Assembly (NCBI GenBank): GCA_027484445.1
Contig: JAIXSY010000055.1
Span: 248,001-312,000 of the forward strand
Direction: 5' to 3'
DNA from: Verrucomicrobiaceae bacterium
GTDB lineage: Bacteria > Verrucomicrobiota > Verrucomicrobiia > Verrucomicrobiales > Verrucomicrobiaceae
Length of the DNA: 64,000 bases
The notes beneath the pieces are model-generated. The model did no database searches. It was not told where the DNA came from and saw only the letters and a program-made list of their open reading frames with translations. The translations under genes were made by a program, and so were the position numbers. Shown here one piece after another: positions 30,140 through 38,580 of this stretch (the first letter of the stretch is position 1; each line of letters opens with the position of its first letter).

Positions 30140-30160
30140 TGTAAATACATTTGATTTACA
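30140..30160. promoter_or_regulatory. Dyad TGTAAAT-N7-ATTTACA between divergent genes
   Basis: Perfect 7-bp arms at 30140-30146 and 30154-30160 in the AT-rich gap between the giant gene and the DUF1501 gene. A second dyad, CACTTGA (30163-30169) and TCAAGTG (30186-30192), lies next to it. The position suits operators for one or both divergent promoters; the binding protein is unknown. Confidence 0.4.
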
Positions 30161-30238
30161 GACACTTGAGTCGGTTGACGGCACTTCAAGTGACAGAAAA
30201 CACAGCTAAAGTTTGTTCATGTTGTGGTGCTTACCTTC

Positions 30239-31651
30239 ATGAACACCCCCAATATCACCCGCAGACACTTCTTCCACGATTGCGCCGTCGGCACGGGCAA
30301 GATTGCGCTGGCTTCGTTGCTGGCGGAATCGGCTTATGGAGCGGCGAAGAGCCCGAATGTGGCCGCGGCCTCGCATTTTCAGCCGAAGGCGAAGGCGGTC
30401 ATTCACATGTTCATGGCCGGTGCGCCGTCGCAGCTCGAGATGTTCGATCACAAGCCGATGCTGACGAAGTATGAAGGCAAGCCGTTGCCACCATCAGTGA
30501 TCGGTGGGCAGCGTTATGCCTTCATCCGGCCGGACGCGGCGGTGTTGGGGCCGCGTTTCAAGTTTTCAAAGCATGGGCAGTGCGGCGCGGAGCTTTCGGA
30601 GGTGCTGCCGCATCTGGCGACGGTGGTGGACGACATCGCCATCGTGAAGTCCTGTCGCACGACGCAGTTCAACCATGCTCCGGCGCAGATTTACATGAAC
30701 ACGGGCTTCTCGCAGCCCGGACGGCCGAGCATGGGCTCGTGGGTGACGTATGGCCTCGGCGCGGAGACGCGGGATTTGCCGAGCTTTGTCGTGATGAGCA
30801 CCGGCAGCGGCATCAGCGGCGGCGCGGCGTGTTGGAGCAGCGGTTTCTTGCCGAGCGTGTATTCCGGCACTCGCTTCCGCAACACGGGCGATCCCATTTT
30901 GAATGTCAGCACGCCGGAAGGCATCACGCCGGGCACGCAGAAGGACACCATCGAGCTCATCAACTCGCTCAATCATCGCCGCCTCAAGCTCGATGGCGAT
31001 GGCGAGACGGCCACGCGCATCGCGAACTACGAAATGGCCTACCGCCTCCAAACCTCCGCGCCGGAGCTGATGGACCTCACCAAGGAGGACGAGGCCACGC
31101 TGAAAATGTATGGCTGCGATCCGAAGGTGCCGTCTTTTGCCCGCGCCTGCCTGCTCGCGCGTCGCATGGTCGAACGCGGCGTGCGGTTTATCAACATCTA
31201 CAACGAAGGCTGGGACGCACACAGCAACGTCGAGGGCAACGTGCGCAACAACTGCAAGAACACCGACCAGGCCAGCGCCGCGCTGATCAAAGACCTCAAA
31301 CAACGCGGCCTGCTCGACAGCACGCTCGTGGTCTGGGGCGGTGAGTTTGGCCGCACGCCAATGGTCGAGGCCAGTGTGTCGCTCGGTCGCAGCATGGGCC
31401 GCGATCATCATCCGCAGGCCTTCACCATGTGGATGGCCGGCGGCGGCATCAAAGGCGGCGTCACCCTGGGCGCGACGGACGAGATGGGCTTCAACATCAT
31501 CGAAGACGAAGTCCACGTCGCCGACATCCACGCCACGATCCTGCATCAACTCGGCATGGACCACGAAAGACTGTCCTTCCGAGCCGCGGGCCTAGACTTC
31601 AAGCTGACCGGCGTGGAGCCGTGCAAGGTGATCAAGCAGATCCTGGCTTGA
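30239..31651 (+). CDS. DUF1501 family Tat-exported sulfatase-like protein
   Basis: A 470-residue protein of the DUF1501 family, abundant in Planctomycetes and Verrucomicrobia and structurally related to the alkaline phosphatase/sulfatase superfamily. The N-terminus carries a twin-arginine signal (TRRHFF at 7-12, then a hydrophobic run to AYGAA). Family motifs seen are HMFMAGAPSQLEMFD near 55-70, FNHAPAQIYMNTG, GWDAHSNV, VVWGGEFGRTP and GRDHHPQAFTMWMAGGG, with His and Asp residues that could bind metal. An in-frame GTG at 30224 adds 5 residues, but the ATG at 30239 fits the family. The DUF1549/DUF1553 gene that usually accompanies DUF1501 is not adjacent. GC jumps to about 60% here. Confidence 0.88.
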   Translation: MNTPNITRRHFFHDCAVGTGKIALASLLAESAYGAAKSPNVAAASHFQPKAKAVIHMFMAGAPSQLEMFDHKPMLTKYEGKPLPPSVIGGQRYAFIRPDAAVLGPRFKFSKHGQCGAELSEVLPHLATVVDDIAIVKSCRTTQFNHAPAQIYMNTGFSQPGRPSMGSWVTYGLGAETRDLPSFVVMSTGSGISGGAACWSSGFLPSVYSGTRFRNTGDPILNVSTPEGITPGTQKDTIELINSLNHRRLKLDGDGETATRIANYEMAYRLQTSAPELMDLTKEDEATLKMYGCDPKVPSFARACLLARRMVERGVRFINIYNEGWDAHSNVEGNVRNNCKNTDQASAALIKDLKQRGLLDSTLVVWGGEFGRTPMVEASVSLGRSMGRDHHPQAFTMWMAGGGIKGGVTLGATDEMGFNIIEDEVHVADIHATILHQLGMDHERLSFRAAGLDFKLTGVEPCKVIKQILA

Positions 31652-31675
31652 ATTGCCACGCCGGGCGCGGGAAAT

Positions 31676-31696
31676 AATTTGACCAATGGTCAAATT
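31676..31696. promoter_or_regulatory. TetR-type operator O1 upstream of the efflux regulator gene
   Basis: A 21-bp palindrome with 10-bp arms, broken only at the centre. Its core is TTGACCAATGGTCAA (31679-31693). It lies 17 bp before the regulator ATG at 31713. A near-identical core stands before the pump operon (32480-32494, 13 of 15 positions identical), which points to autoregulation by the adjacent TetR protein. Confidence 0.75.
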
Positions 31697-31712
31697 ATGG
31701 CACTCATCGGCC

Positions 31713-32453
31713 ATGCCTTCCCCAAATCCTGCTCTCAGCCGCAAGGAGCGCGAGTTCATCGCGCGGGAGGAGCTCATTTTGAAGCATGCGCGGAGGCTGC
31801 TGCTGGAGAAGGGCTTTCAGGCCTGGAACATGGAGCAGCTGGCGGAGGCGGTAGAGTATTCCAAGGGCACGCTGTATCAGCATTTCAGCTCGAAGGAGGA
31901 TCTGGTGCTCGGCGTGGCCACGCAGTCGCTGCGGCAGCGGGCGGACCTGTTCGAGAAGGCGACGACCTTTCAGGGCAAAACCCGCGAACGCTGCCGGGCG
32001 ATCGGCTTTGCTTGCTGCGAGTTCGCTATGGCGCATCCAGATTATTTCCACACGGACATGATGCTGAAGTCTTCCTCGTTCATTGAAAAAGCGAGCGCGG
32101 AACGGCAGCAAGCACACGCTTTTGAGGGCATGCGCTGCTGGCGCGCGATCAATACCATCATCATTGAGGCGATGGCCCTCGGCGACCTGCCCAAGGACCG
32201 CGTGACGGCCGAGCAGGCTACCTTCGCGCTTGTTTCGGTGACCGTGGGCAGCCACATCATGGGCCAGGAGCCGAATCTGAAGGTCTTCGCCGGCATCAAG
32301 GACCAGATGCAGGCCGTGCGGCTAAACCAGGACCTGATCTGCGACGGCCTTGGCTGGAAGCCGCTGCTGCACGAGCACGACTACCGCGCCACCGACTTAC
32401 GCATCCTGAAGGAAATCTTCCCCTCCGCCTCGAAGTGGCTCAAGGCCGCCTGA
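31713..32453 (+). CDS. TetR/AcrR family transcriptional regulator of the efflux operon
   Basis: A 246-residue repressor-type regulator. The N-terminal TetR DNA-binding domain covers about residues 12-65, with the helix-turn-helix in GFQAWNMEQLAEAVEYSKG and the conserved TLYQHFSSKEDLVLGV. The larger C-terminal half is the ligand and dimer domain and has no recognisable signature. It stands directly before a DevCAB-TolC type operon, and the same palindromic operator precedes both. It most likely represses itself and the pump until an inducer binds. An in-frame ATG at 31686 lies inside the palindrome and is less likely as start. Confidence 0.88.
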   Translation: MPSPNPALSRKEREFIAREELILKHARRLLLEKGFQAWNMEQLAEAVEYSKGTLYQHFSSKEDLVLGVATQSLRQRADLFEKATTFQGKTRERCRAIGFACCEFAMAHPDYFHTDMMLKSSSFIEKASAERQQAHAFEGMRCWRAINTIIIEAMALGDLPKDRVTAEQATFALVSVTVGSHIMGQEPNLKVFAGIKDQMQAVRLNQDLICDGLGWKPLLHEHDYRATDLRILKEIFPSASKWLKAA

Positions 32454-32479
32454 TCCCTGTCTCTTTTTTTGCCCCTGCA

Positions 32480-32494
32480 TTGACCATTAGTCAA
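32480..32494. promoter_or_regulatory. TetR-type operator O2 upstream of the ABC efflux operon
   Basis: TTGACCATTAGTCAA, 17 bp before the permease ATG. It shares 13 of 15 bases with the O1 core before the regulator gene. Its left end TTGACC also resembles a -35 box, so repressor binding could occlude RNA polymerase. Confidence 0.7.
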
Positions 32495-32510
32495 ACAACG
32501 ACCTTCATTC

Positions 32511-33647
32511 ATGAATTTCATCGCCCTCCGCATGCTTATGGCCGACAAGGCGAAGTACTTCGGCCTCGTGTTCGCCTTCGCGTTCTCGACGTTTCTGCTG
32601 CAAAACCAGATCAGCATCTTTTGCGGCATCATGAAGCGCACCGGCAGCCAGGTGCGTGATGTGACGGACGCGGAGATCTGGGTCATGGACCCTTACACGG
32701 AGTACTTCGAGCAAACGAAAGCGCTGAAGGACACCGACCTCTTCCGCGTGCGCGGCGTGGAGGGCGTGGATTACGCGGTGCGGCTCTTCAAGGGCAACCC
32801 CACCGCAAAAACGGCTGCCGGGAAATTTGCCGCAACCTTTACGCTCGGCCTTGATGACGCCACGCTCGTCGGCGCACCGCGAAAGATGCTGCTCGGCAGT
32901 TGGGAGCAGCTTCGCGAGGCCAACAGCATCGTCATCGACCGTGCTGGCTATGACCTGCTGTATCCTGGCGAGCCGCTGGAGCTCGGTCGCGTGCTGGAGC
33001 TGAACGATCACAAGGCCCGCATCGTGGGCATCTCGGATGCCGCTGCGCCATTTGTGAGCTTTCCCGTCATTCACGCGCGATACAGCGAGGCGATCCAATT
33101 TCAGGGCCGAGAGCGCAAAATGCTCAGTTATGTGCTGGTGAGGCCAAAGGCGGGCTTGAAGCCGGAAACGCTCGCAAGGCGAATCGAGAGTGAAACAGGG
33201 CTCAAGGCCCGCACGACTGCAGAATTCGCGTGGGACTGCGTCGTTTACTATTTAAAGAACACCGGCATCCCGGTGAATTTCGGCATCACCATCGCCGTGG
33301 CCTTGATCGTGGGCCTCGCGGTGAGCGGGCAGACCTTTTACATGTTCACCGTCGAGAACCTGCGACAGTTCGGCGCCTTGAAAGCCATCGGCGTCACGAA
33401 CACGCGACTCGTCGGCATGGTAATGCTGCAAGCGCTCGTCGGCGGCGTCATCGGCTATGCCATCGGCACCGGCATGGCGGGCGTCTTTTTTGAAGCCACG
33501 CTGAACAAGCTCGCCACGCGCGGTATCGTGCTGATGTGGGAGGCCGTGGTCGGCGTGGCCGTGCTCATGGCCCTCGTCGCTGCGGCCGTGAGCCTGCTGA
33601 GCGTGCGCAAGGTGCTGGTGCTGGAACCCGCGAGTGTTTTTAGATGA
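32511..33647 (+). CDS. DevC-like ABC transporter permease (FtsX-like fold)
   Basis: A 378-residue membrane subunit. A first transmembrane helix at about 16-36 is followed by a large periplasmic domain (about 40-250) and three C-terminal helices (about 255-280, 300-330 and 340-365), the MacB/FtsX layout. The segment FYMFTVENLRQFGALKAIGVTN is the cytoplasmic coupling helix typical of DevC and MacB permeases. With the following ATPase, HlyD-family adaptor and TolC-type protein it makes a tripartite exporter. The cargo is not evident; DevBCA of cyanobacteria exports glycolipid. The gene overlaps the ATPase gene by 4 bp (ATGA). Confidence 0.88.
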   Translation: MNFIALRMLMADKAKYFGLVFAFAFSTFLLQNQISIFCGIMKRTGSQVRDVTDAEIWVMDPYTEYFEQTKALKDTDLFRVRGVEGVDYAVRLFKGNPTAKTAAGKFAATFTLGLDDATLVGAPRKMLLGSWEQLREANSIVIDRAGYDLLYPGEPLELGRVLELNDHKARIVGISDAAAPFVSFPVIHARYSEAIQFQGRERKMLSYVLVRPKAGLKPETLARRIESETGLKARTTAEFAWDCVVYYLKNTGIPVNFGITIAVALIVGLAVSGQTFYMFTVENLRQFGALKAIGVTNTRLVGMVMLQALVGGVIGYAIGTGMAGVFFEATLNKLATRGIVLMWEAVVGVAVLMALVAAAVSLLSVRKVLVLEPASVFR

Positions 33648-34351
33648 TCATGAAGACGAACGAATCCCATGCCGTCACCTGCCGCACCGTGCGCAAGCAC
33701 TTTGGCGAAGGAGAAAGCCGCACCGAAGTCCTGCGCGGAGTCGATTTCCATGCCCGCCTCGGCGAGATGACCTTCCTCGTCGGCCCGAGTGGCTGTGGAA
33801 AAACCACGCTCATCTCGGTGATCGCCGGCTTGCTGGAGCCGAGCGAAGGCGAGGTCGATGTGCTCGGACGTGCGCATGGTTCGCTGCGAGGCAAAGACCG
33901 CGTCGAGTTTCGACGTCGCGAGCTCGGCTTTGTGTTCCAGCAATACAACCTGCTGCCCTCGCTCACCGCCGCGGAGAATGCCGCAGTGCCATTGATCGCT
34001 GATGGCATGAAGCGTGGCGACGCGGTGAAGCGAGCCAGAGCCTTGCTCGACCGCCTCGGTATTGGCGCGAAGGCCACGTCGTATCCGCGCTTCCTCTCCG
34101 GCGGCCAGCAGCAGCGTGTGGCACTGGCTCGTGCGCTCGTGCATGAGCCGCGACTCGTCATCTGCGATGAACCTACCGCGGCGCTCGATCACGAAACCGG
34201 CGAGTCGGTCATGCAACTGCTCTCCAGCGCCGCCGTGGCACCGCAGCGGGCCGTTCTCGTCGTCACGCATGACAACCGCGTCTTCCACCACGCCCACCGC
34301 ATCGCCCACATGAATGACGGCATCATCACTCAAATCACCTCACCCTCATGA
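33644..34351 (+). CDS. DevA/MacB-like ABC transporter ATPase
   Basis: A 235-residue ATPase of the LolD/MacB/DevA class. Walker A is GPSGCGKT (about 48-55), the Q-loop FVFQQYNLLPSLTAAEN, the signature LSGGQQQR, Walker B LVICDEPTAALD and the switch His in VVTHDNR. It powers the preceding permease. The start codon overlaps the permease stop (ATGA), and its own stop overlaps the next gene in the same way, so the four genes form one translationally coupled operon. Confidence 0.93.
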   Translation: MIMKTNESHAVTCRTVRKHFGEGESRTEVLRGVDFHARLGEMTFLVGPSGCGKTTLISVIAGLLEPSEGEVDVLGRAHGSLRGKDRVEFRRRELGFVFQQYNLLPSLTAAENAAVPLIADGMKRGDAVKRARALLDRLGIGAKATSYPRFLSGGQQQRVALARALVHEPRLVICDEPTAALDHETGESVMQLLSSAAVAPQRAVLVVTHDNRVFHHAHRIAHMNDGIITQITSPS

Positions 34352-35289
34352 AACTACCCGTCCTACCTCTCATCGCGCTCTTCTCCCTCGGCTGGGCGGT
34401 GACCTCGGTCATCAGCAAGCTGCCACAGGAAACCGTCACCGATCCACCTGCTGCACCACCGCGGTCAGTTTATGCCGACACCGTGGCCGCGGTCGGTTTG
34501 ATCGAGCCGGCCAGCGAACTCATCATGCCCGGCAGCCATCGCAGCGGCGTGGTGGAAAAGGTGCACGTTCAAACTGACCAGCAGGTGAAGAAGGGTGACG
34601 CGCTCATCACGCTCGACACACGCCAGCTCCGCGCCGAACTCGCCGTGGCCAAAGCGCAGGTGAACGAGGCCGAGGCCGCGCTCGCGGTTTCTCGCGCCGA
34701 GGAGGCGCAGGCGCGGCGGAATGTGGAATTCGCCCGCAGCCTCACCGATGCTCGTGCGATGTCTGATGAGGAACGCACGCAGCGCGAACTCACGCTCGGC
34801 ACCTCGCAAGCAAAGGTGAAATCCAACGAAGCCGCCATCCAACGAGCACAGGCGCAAATCGAGGTCATCGAGACCGAGATCGACCGCAGCGTCATCACCG
34901 CGCCACGCGATGCCACCGTGCTCCAGGTGAAGGTGCGTGAGGGCGAATACATCGCCGCCACGCCATCAGAGAGTCCTTGGCTCGTGCTGGGCGACATGAG
35001 CGTGCTGCACGTCCGCGCCGATGTGGACGAATACGAGGCTTGGAAAGTGCGATCCGGCTCGCAAGCCACCGCGCAGGTGCGTGGCAACCCTTCTTTGGCC
35101 GCACAGCTCGAGTTCGTGCGTTTTGAGCCGCTCGTCATCCCGAAAAAATCTCTCACTGGCGATGCCACCGAGCGCGTGGACACCCGCGTGCTTCAAGTGA
35201 TCTATCGTTTGCAGAAACCCGTGCCCGCCGCTCTCTTCGCCGGCCAGCAGATGGATGTCTTCATCGCGACACAGGAGGCCAGCTTATGA
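34348..35289 (+). CDS. HlyD/DevB-family periplasmic adaptor protein
   Basis: A 313-residue membrane fusion protein. An uncleaved N-terminal anchor (residues 4-24) precedes a lipoyl/barrel-sandwich half (PGSHRSGVVEKVHVQTDQQVKKGDAL), an alpha-helical coiled-coil hairpin at about 90-175 rich in Ala, Glu and Gln, the second lipoyl half (VITAPRDATVLQVKVREGEY) and a beta-barrel domain to the end. It joins the inner-membrane ABC pump to the outer-membrane channel. The 4-bp ATGA overlaps on both sides show tight operon structure. Confidence 0.9.
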   Translation: MKLPVLPLIALFSLGWAVTSVISKLPQETVTDPPAAPPRSVYADTVAAVGLIEPASELIMPGSHRSGVVEKVHVQTDQQVKKGDALITLDTRQLRAELAVAKAQVNEAEAALAVSRAEEAQARRNVEFARSLTDARAMSDEERTQRELTLGTSQAKVKSNEAAIQRAQAQIEVIETEIDRSVITAPRDATVLQVKVREGEYIAATPSESPWLVLGDMSVLHVRADVDEYEAWKVRSGSQATAQVRGNPSLAAQLEFVRFEPLVIPKKSLTGDATERVDTRVLQVIYRLQKPVPAALFAGQQMDVFIATQEASL

Positions 35290-36689
35290 AGTATCTTCTT
35301 CTCATGGTTGCCACTTCCCTGCCCCTTTGCAGTTGCCAAGTTGGCCCCAAGTTTAACTTGCCAGCACTGAACTTGCCCAAAGCATGGAAAAACGGACAAA
35401 ATGCAGACATCAGTGATTTGCCTCTGCCAGATGAATGGTGGCGTGTGTATCGCTCTGACGAACTCAATCAACTCGTCTCTGAGGCCCTAACCAACAATCA
35501 AGATCTACATGGAGCATTGTTTCGAGTCGAGACTGCACGAGCGCTAGTCAGCGTCCAAGCCTCAGAATGGTTTCCTCAGCTCAATGCTCAGGCAGGAATG
35601 AATAACGAGCGTCTTTCTGCCAGTGCATTCGGTGCAAATTTGCCACCTGGAGTTCCACTGCCAGCTCTGGATCGGCGTCGATTTCAGAACCTCTTCGAGT
35701 TTGGCTGGGAGCTAGATCTCTGGGGGCGTGTGAGACAGGGTGTGGAAGGCGCAAAAGCCAACCAAGCAGCAGCTGCGGAGACCCTTGCTGCCCAGCGACT
35801 GAGCCTCGCGGCGGAAGTGGCGCGTCTCCACTTCCTCACACATTCCATGGACAAGCAGATCGCCGTGGTAAATGAGACGCTGCATTGGCGTCAAGAAGCC
35901 TTGAAGCTTCAGGAATCACGTTTCAAAGGTGGTTTGGCGAATGAGATCGATGTCTCACGAGCCAAGACGGATCTGGAGTTAGCACGAAACGACGTTGCGG
36001 CCCTCACGCGCCAGCGTGGCAATGCAGAAAACGCGCTCGCCGTGCTTTGCGGACAGATTCCCAGCACGTTCAAGCTCGCTCAGAATTCAGCATTACCCTC
36101 GCCTCCACGTTTGCCGAGCGGGCTTCCGTCTGAGCTTCTCCAACGTCGCCCTGACATCCGCGCCGCTGAAAAAAAAATGCGTGAGGCAAATGCGCAGATC
36201 GGCGTGGCAAAGGCCTCGTTCTTCCCCGCCTTCAAGATCGGCGGCACCGGCGGCCTCGAAAGCATCGGCACCGTGGACTTCTACGACGCGAAGAGCCGCA
36301 CGCTGACCATCGGACCCAGCATGACACTGCCCATTTTCCAAGGAGGCCGGCTCAAAGCGAACCTCGCGGCAAGCAAGGCACGCTACGAGGAAAGCCTCGC
36401 CACCTACCGCCAGAGCATCCTTACCGCCATCCGGGAGGTCGAGGACAGCATGCTGGACGCCCAAGGCTACTCGCAGCAATCAGCCGCGCTCAACGAGGCC
36501 ATCAAAGCGGCGCAGGAAACGCAACGCCTCGCCGAGCTGCGCTATCATAAAGGCCTCGCCAGCTACTTCGAGGTCGTCGATGCCAACCGCACGGTTTTGA
36601 ATGCCAAATTGCTTGCTGCGCAAATTCATGGGCAGCGTCTCGTAGCCAGCGTGGCGATGCTCAAAGCACTTGGAGGTGGATGGCAGTGA
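35286..36689 (+). CDS. TolC/NodT-family outer-membrane efflux lipoprotein
   Basis: A 467-residue outer-membrane factor. It begins with a lipoprotein signal (lipobox LCSC, lipidated Cys17) followed by the NodT-type start QVGPKF. It has two OEP repeats, with coiled-coil helices around 150-230 and 350-430 and the conserved stretch PSELLQRRPDIRAAEKKMREAN. It forms the exit duct of the ABC pump. Composition is odd: hand counts of 60-base lines give 52% (from 35401) and 48% (from 35881) but 68% (from 36241) and 65% (from 36361). The change lies near 36.1-36.2 kb, inside the second repeat, and suggests a recombined mosaic gene. Confidence 0.9.
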   Translation: MKYLLLMVATSLPLCSCQVGPKFNLPALNLPKAWKNGQNADISDLPLPDEWWRVYRSDELNQLVSEALTNNQDLHGALFRVETARALVSVQASEWFPQLNAQAGMNNERLSASAFGANLPPGVPLPALDRRRFQNLFEFGWELDLWGRVRQGVEGAKANQAAAAETLAAQRLSLAAEVARLHFLTHSMDKQIAVVNETLHWRQEALKLQESRFKGGLANEIDVSRAKTDLELARNDVAALTRQRGNAENALAVLCGQIPSTFKLAQNSALPSPPRLPSGLPSELLQRRPDIRAAEKKMREANAQIGVAKASFFPAFKIGGTGGLESIGTVDFYDAKSRTLTIGPSMTLPIFQGGRLKANLAASKARYEESLATYRQSILTAIREVEDSMLDAQGYSQQSAALNEAIKAAQETQRLAELRYHKGLASYFEVVDANRTVLNAKLLAAQIHGQRLVASVAMLKALGGGWQ

Positions 36690-36810
36690 ACCAGGCTGAT
36701 TCTCGTTCGCTCATGCCTTGGCTTTTGTATCTATTCAAAGATAAGCCTCTCATCGTCACCATCACCGTCCCCTAAGAGCCAAACGATGAATGCCTTTTCC
36801 ATCGCCCCGT

Positions 36811-37842
36811 TTACCGCGCGTAAACCGCTCGCACTCCCGGCGCGATGTCTTCCACACTGAACTTCACGGGCAGAAACTGCTCGATGAGGGCCATGTTCGT
36901 CCGTGTGTGGTCGGTGATGGAGAGCGTGTGAAACACACCGCCGCCCGCGAGGGCCATCGGGAGCAGCAATTGATCTGCCAGATGGACTCCGACGGGAGCT
37001 GTGGAGGCCAAATAGCCACGCAGACCTTTCGCCGTAGCCGTGGCGACCGCTTCGGCGGACTTCCCGAGTTGGGCGATGCCGGTGCTGATCTCGCACACGT
37101 TCGCAAAACGTGCACCGAGCAGGATGGCATTGCCGGGACCGATGCTGTCGTTCGCGTAGCGGAGGTCGATGTGGTTTTCAGACCATTCGAGGATCTTGCA
37201 GGCGGTCACGATTTCGCGTTTGGCGATCTCGCCGGGCAGATGCGCGTGAAGCACGCGGCCAAAGGTCTCCAAGGGCTCGCCGCGTTCGGTGAGCTTGAGC
37301 TTCTTCCACTTTTTGATTGGCCAGATTTCCGCCGTGAGCACGCCACCGCCTGCTTGCATGAAGCCAGGTCGCTCCAACGTCACGGTGGCATCCACGCCCA
37401 TGCTCTGAATCACGGGCAGGGAGCATTGCTCGATAAACTCGAACGGCGGCGCCATCGGGTTGTGTGTGCCGCCTTCGATGCGCAGCGTGCTGGAGGCCTC
37501 GGCATGAAGCAGCGCGGGCAGAAGCGTCTGCAAAACGAGCGTTGTGCTGCCGCCGGAGCCGATGGCGAACGAATAATCGCCCGCCGCGACCTTCCCAGGC
37601 TGGAAAACGAGTTCCGTGGAGCCGAGATCGACCCCCTCGACCTCCGCGCCGCAGACTTCCGCCGCCGCTTTCACGCAGGTCAGATGCTGACGCATCAGTC
37701 CCGGCTTCGGTCGCTTCCCGCGGATGTTCGTCATCCGAAACGCCCGCCCCGTGACCAGTGCCAACGACAACGAAGACCGCAGCAACTGCCCGCCGCCGGA
37801 TTCGCCGGAGATTTGGAGGATGGAGGTGTTGGTTTTGCTCAT
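36811..37842 (-). CDS. rtcA: RNA 3'-terminal phosphate cyclase
   Basis: A 343-residue enzyme that converts RNA 3'-phosphate ends to 2',3'-cyclic phosphate through a covalent AMP-His intermediate. Motifs: GESGGGQLLRSSL (13-25), MTNIRGKRPKPGLMRQHL, FAIGSGGSTTLVLQTLLPALL, GGTHNPMAPPFEF and the C-terminal DHTRTNMALIEQFLPVKF. His312 aligns with the AMP-accepting His309 of E. coli RtcA. Length is normal. Unlike E. coli, where rtcB and rtcA are adjacent, three plus-strand genes (37877-38961) separate it from rtcB. No sigma54-type promoter is seen directly upstream. Confidence 0.95.
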   Translation of the reverse strand: MSKTNTSILQISGESGGGQLLRSSLSLALVTGRAFRMTNIRGKRPKPGLMRQHLTCVKAAAEVCGAEVEGVDLGSTELVFQPGKVAAGDYSFAIGSGGSTTLVLQTLLPALLHAEASSTLRIEGGTHNPMAPPFEFIEQCSLPVIQSMGVDATVTLERPGFMQAGGGVLTAEIWPIKKWKKLKLTERGEPLETFGRVLHAHLPGEIAKREIVTACKILEWSENHIDLRYANDSIGPGNAILLGARFANVCEISTGIAQLGKSAEAVATATAKGLRGYLASTAPVGVHLADQLLLPMALAGGGVFHTLSITDHTRTNMALIEQFLPVKFSVEDIAPGVRAVYAR

Positions 37843-37876
37843 TGCGAAAGAAAAGGGTTCAAGATAGTTTCAAAAC

Positions 37877-38068
37877 ATGTCAGCCGGACTTGCCAGCATT
37901 GAGGAAAAGCGTGCCGCAGATCGCCAGCGCGTCGCCGAATACCTCGAAAGCCAGCGCCCCTTCACCGATGCGGAGTGGGCGGCCCAATTGCGGCTGTTTG
38001 AGGCTGTCGGACGCGATACGGCCTCTGTGCTGCCTTTTTGGAAACGTTGGTTTTCACGATGGAACTGA
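37877..38068 (+). CDS. Small unknown protein, partner of the polyvalent-kinase gene
   Basis: A 63-residue acidic/basic helical protein without cysteines or a membrane segment. It ends in an aromatic tail (LPFWKRWFSRWN). Its stop codon overlaps the start of the next gene by 10 bp, so the two are translationally coupled. That layout (small first gene, catalytic second gene) is common in toxin-antitoxin and regulator/kinase pairs. No family is recognised. It starts 34 bp from the divergent rtcA gene and so shares its promoter region. Confidence 0.6.
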   Translation: MSAGLASIEEKRAADRQRVAEYLESQRPFTDAEWAAQLRLFEAVGRDTASVLPFWKRWFSRWN

Positions 38069-38559
38069 AGCTTGCCAGTCTTCCACCTGGATTTGGTCAA
38101 ACACGAGGCTCTGAGCACGAAGTCTGGCTTTCCGCCGACAAACTGCGTGTGATCAAAGCAACGCACGCTGGCGAGTTTGGGCGAAAATTCGGCCCGGATC
38201 GCTTTGCGACGCTGGAGGAGTATCTGGAGCGCATTCGTCTGCTGAACGATGAATTCGCCGTCGGATGGCAAATCGAAGGCGTGTGTGGAGAAAGCCGCTC
38301 GCGTCGCATCATCACCTCCCAGCCTGCCTTTCACGGCAAGCCACCAACGCTGGCGGAGATTCGCCAGTTCATGTTGGAGCGTGGTTTTGAGTTTCATCGG
38401 ACTCGGTTTGGTGATGCTTGGTTTCGTCAAGAGGATGGCCTGATGGTTTCTGATGCAGAGCCGAAGAACGCGGTGGTGACTGCCAAGGGGATCATGCCTT
38501 TTGATTTTATCATCGCGCGACCAACACCGGAGTTGATAAAGACAGCTCAGATCGGATAA
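38059..38559 (+). CDS. Polyvalent-protein kinase-like domain protein (Kinase-PolyVal type)
   Basis: A 166-residue protein with the compact kinase fold described from phage and mobile-element polyvalent proteins. Visible elements in order are a glycine-rich GSEHEVW (17-23), the VIK strand with the ATP-binding Lys33, a YLERIRLLNDEF helix (55-66), RIITSQP (84-90), a catalytic loop SDAEPKN (131-137) and PFDF (147-150) in place of the DFG-like metal motif. Family assignment is from memory of this pattern and is moderately sure. It stands alone here instead of within a giant polyvalent protein. It overlaps the upstream 63-residue gene and lies between rtcA and rtcB. Confidence 0.6.
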   Translation: MELKLASLPPGFGQTRGSEHEVWLSADKLRVIKATHAGEFGRKFGPDRFATLEEYLERIRLLNDEFAVGWQIEGVCGESRSRRIITSQPAFHGKPPTLAEIRQFMLERGFEFHRTRFGDAWFRQEDGLMVSDAEPKNAVVTAKGIMPFDFIIARPTPELIKTAQIG

Positions 38560-38580
38560 AAACGGAGTCGATACTCATCC

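Noticed and set aside
36720..36747. GGCTT...AAGCC hairpin after the TolC-type gene as terminator
   Set aside because: The stem is short and bulged and no T-run follows, so a terminator cannot be supported.
36790..37902. 370-codon plus-strand frame opposite rtcA
   Set aside because: The rtcA reading is unambiguous on the minus strand; this frame is Arg/Gly/His-rich noise.
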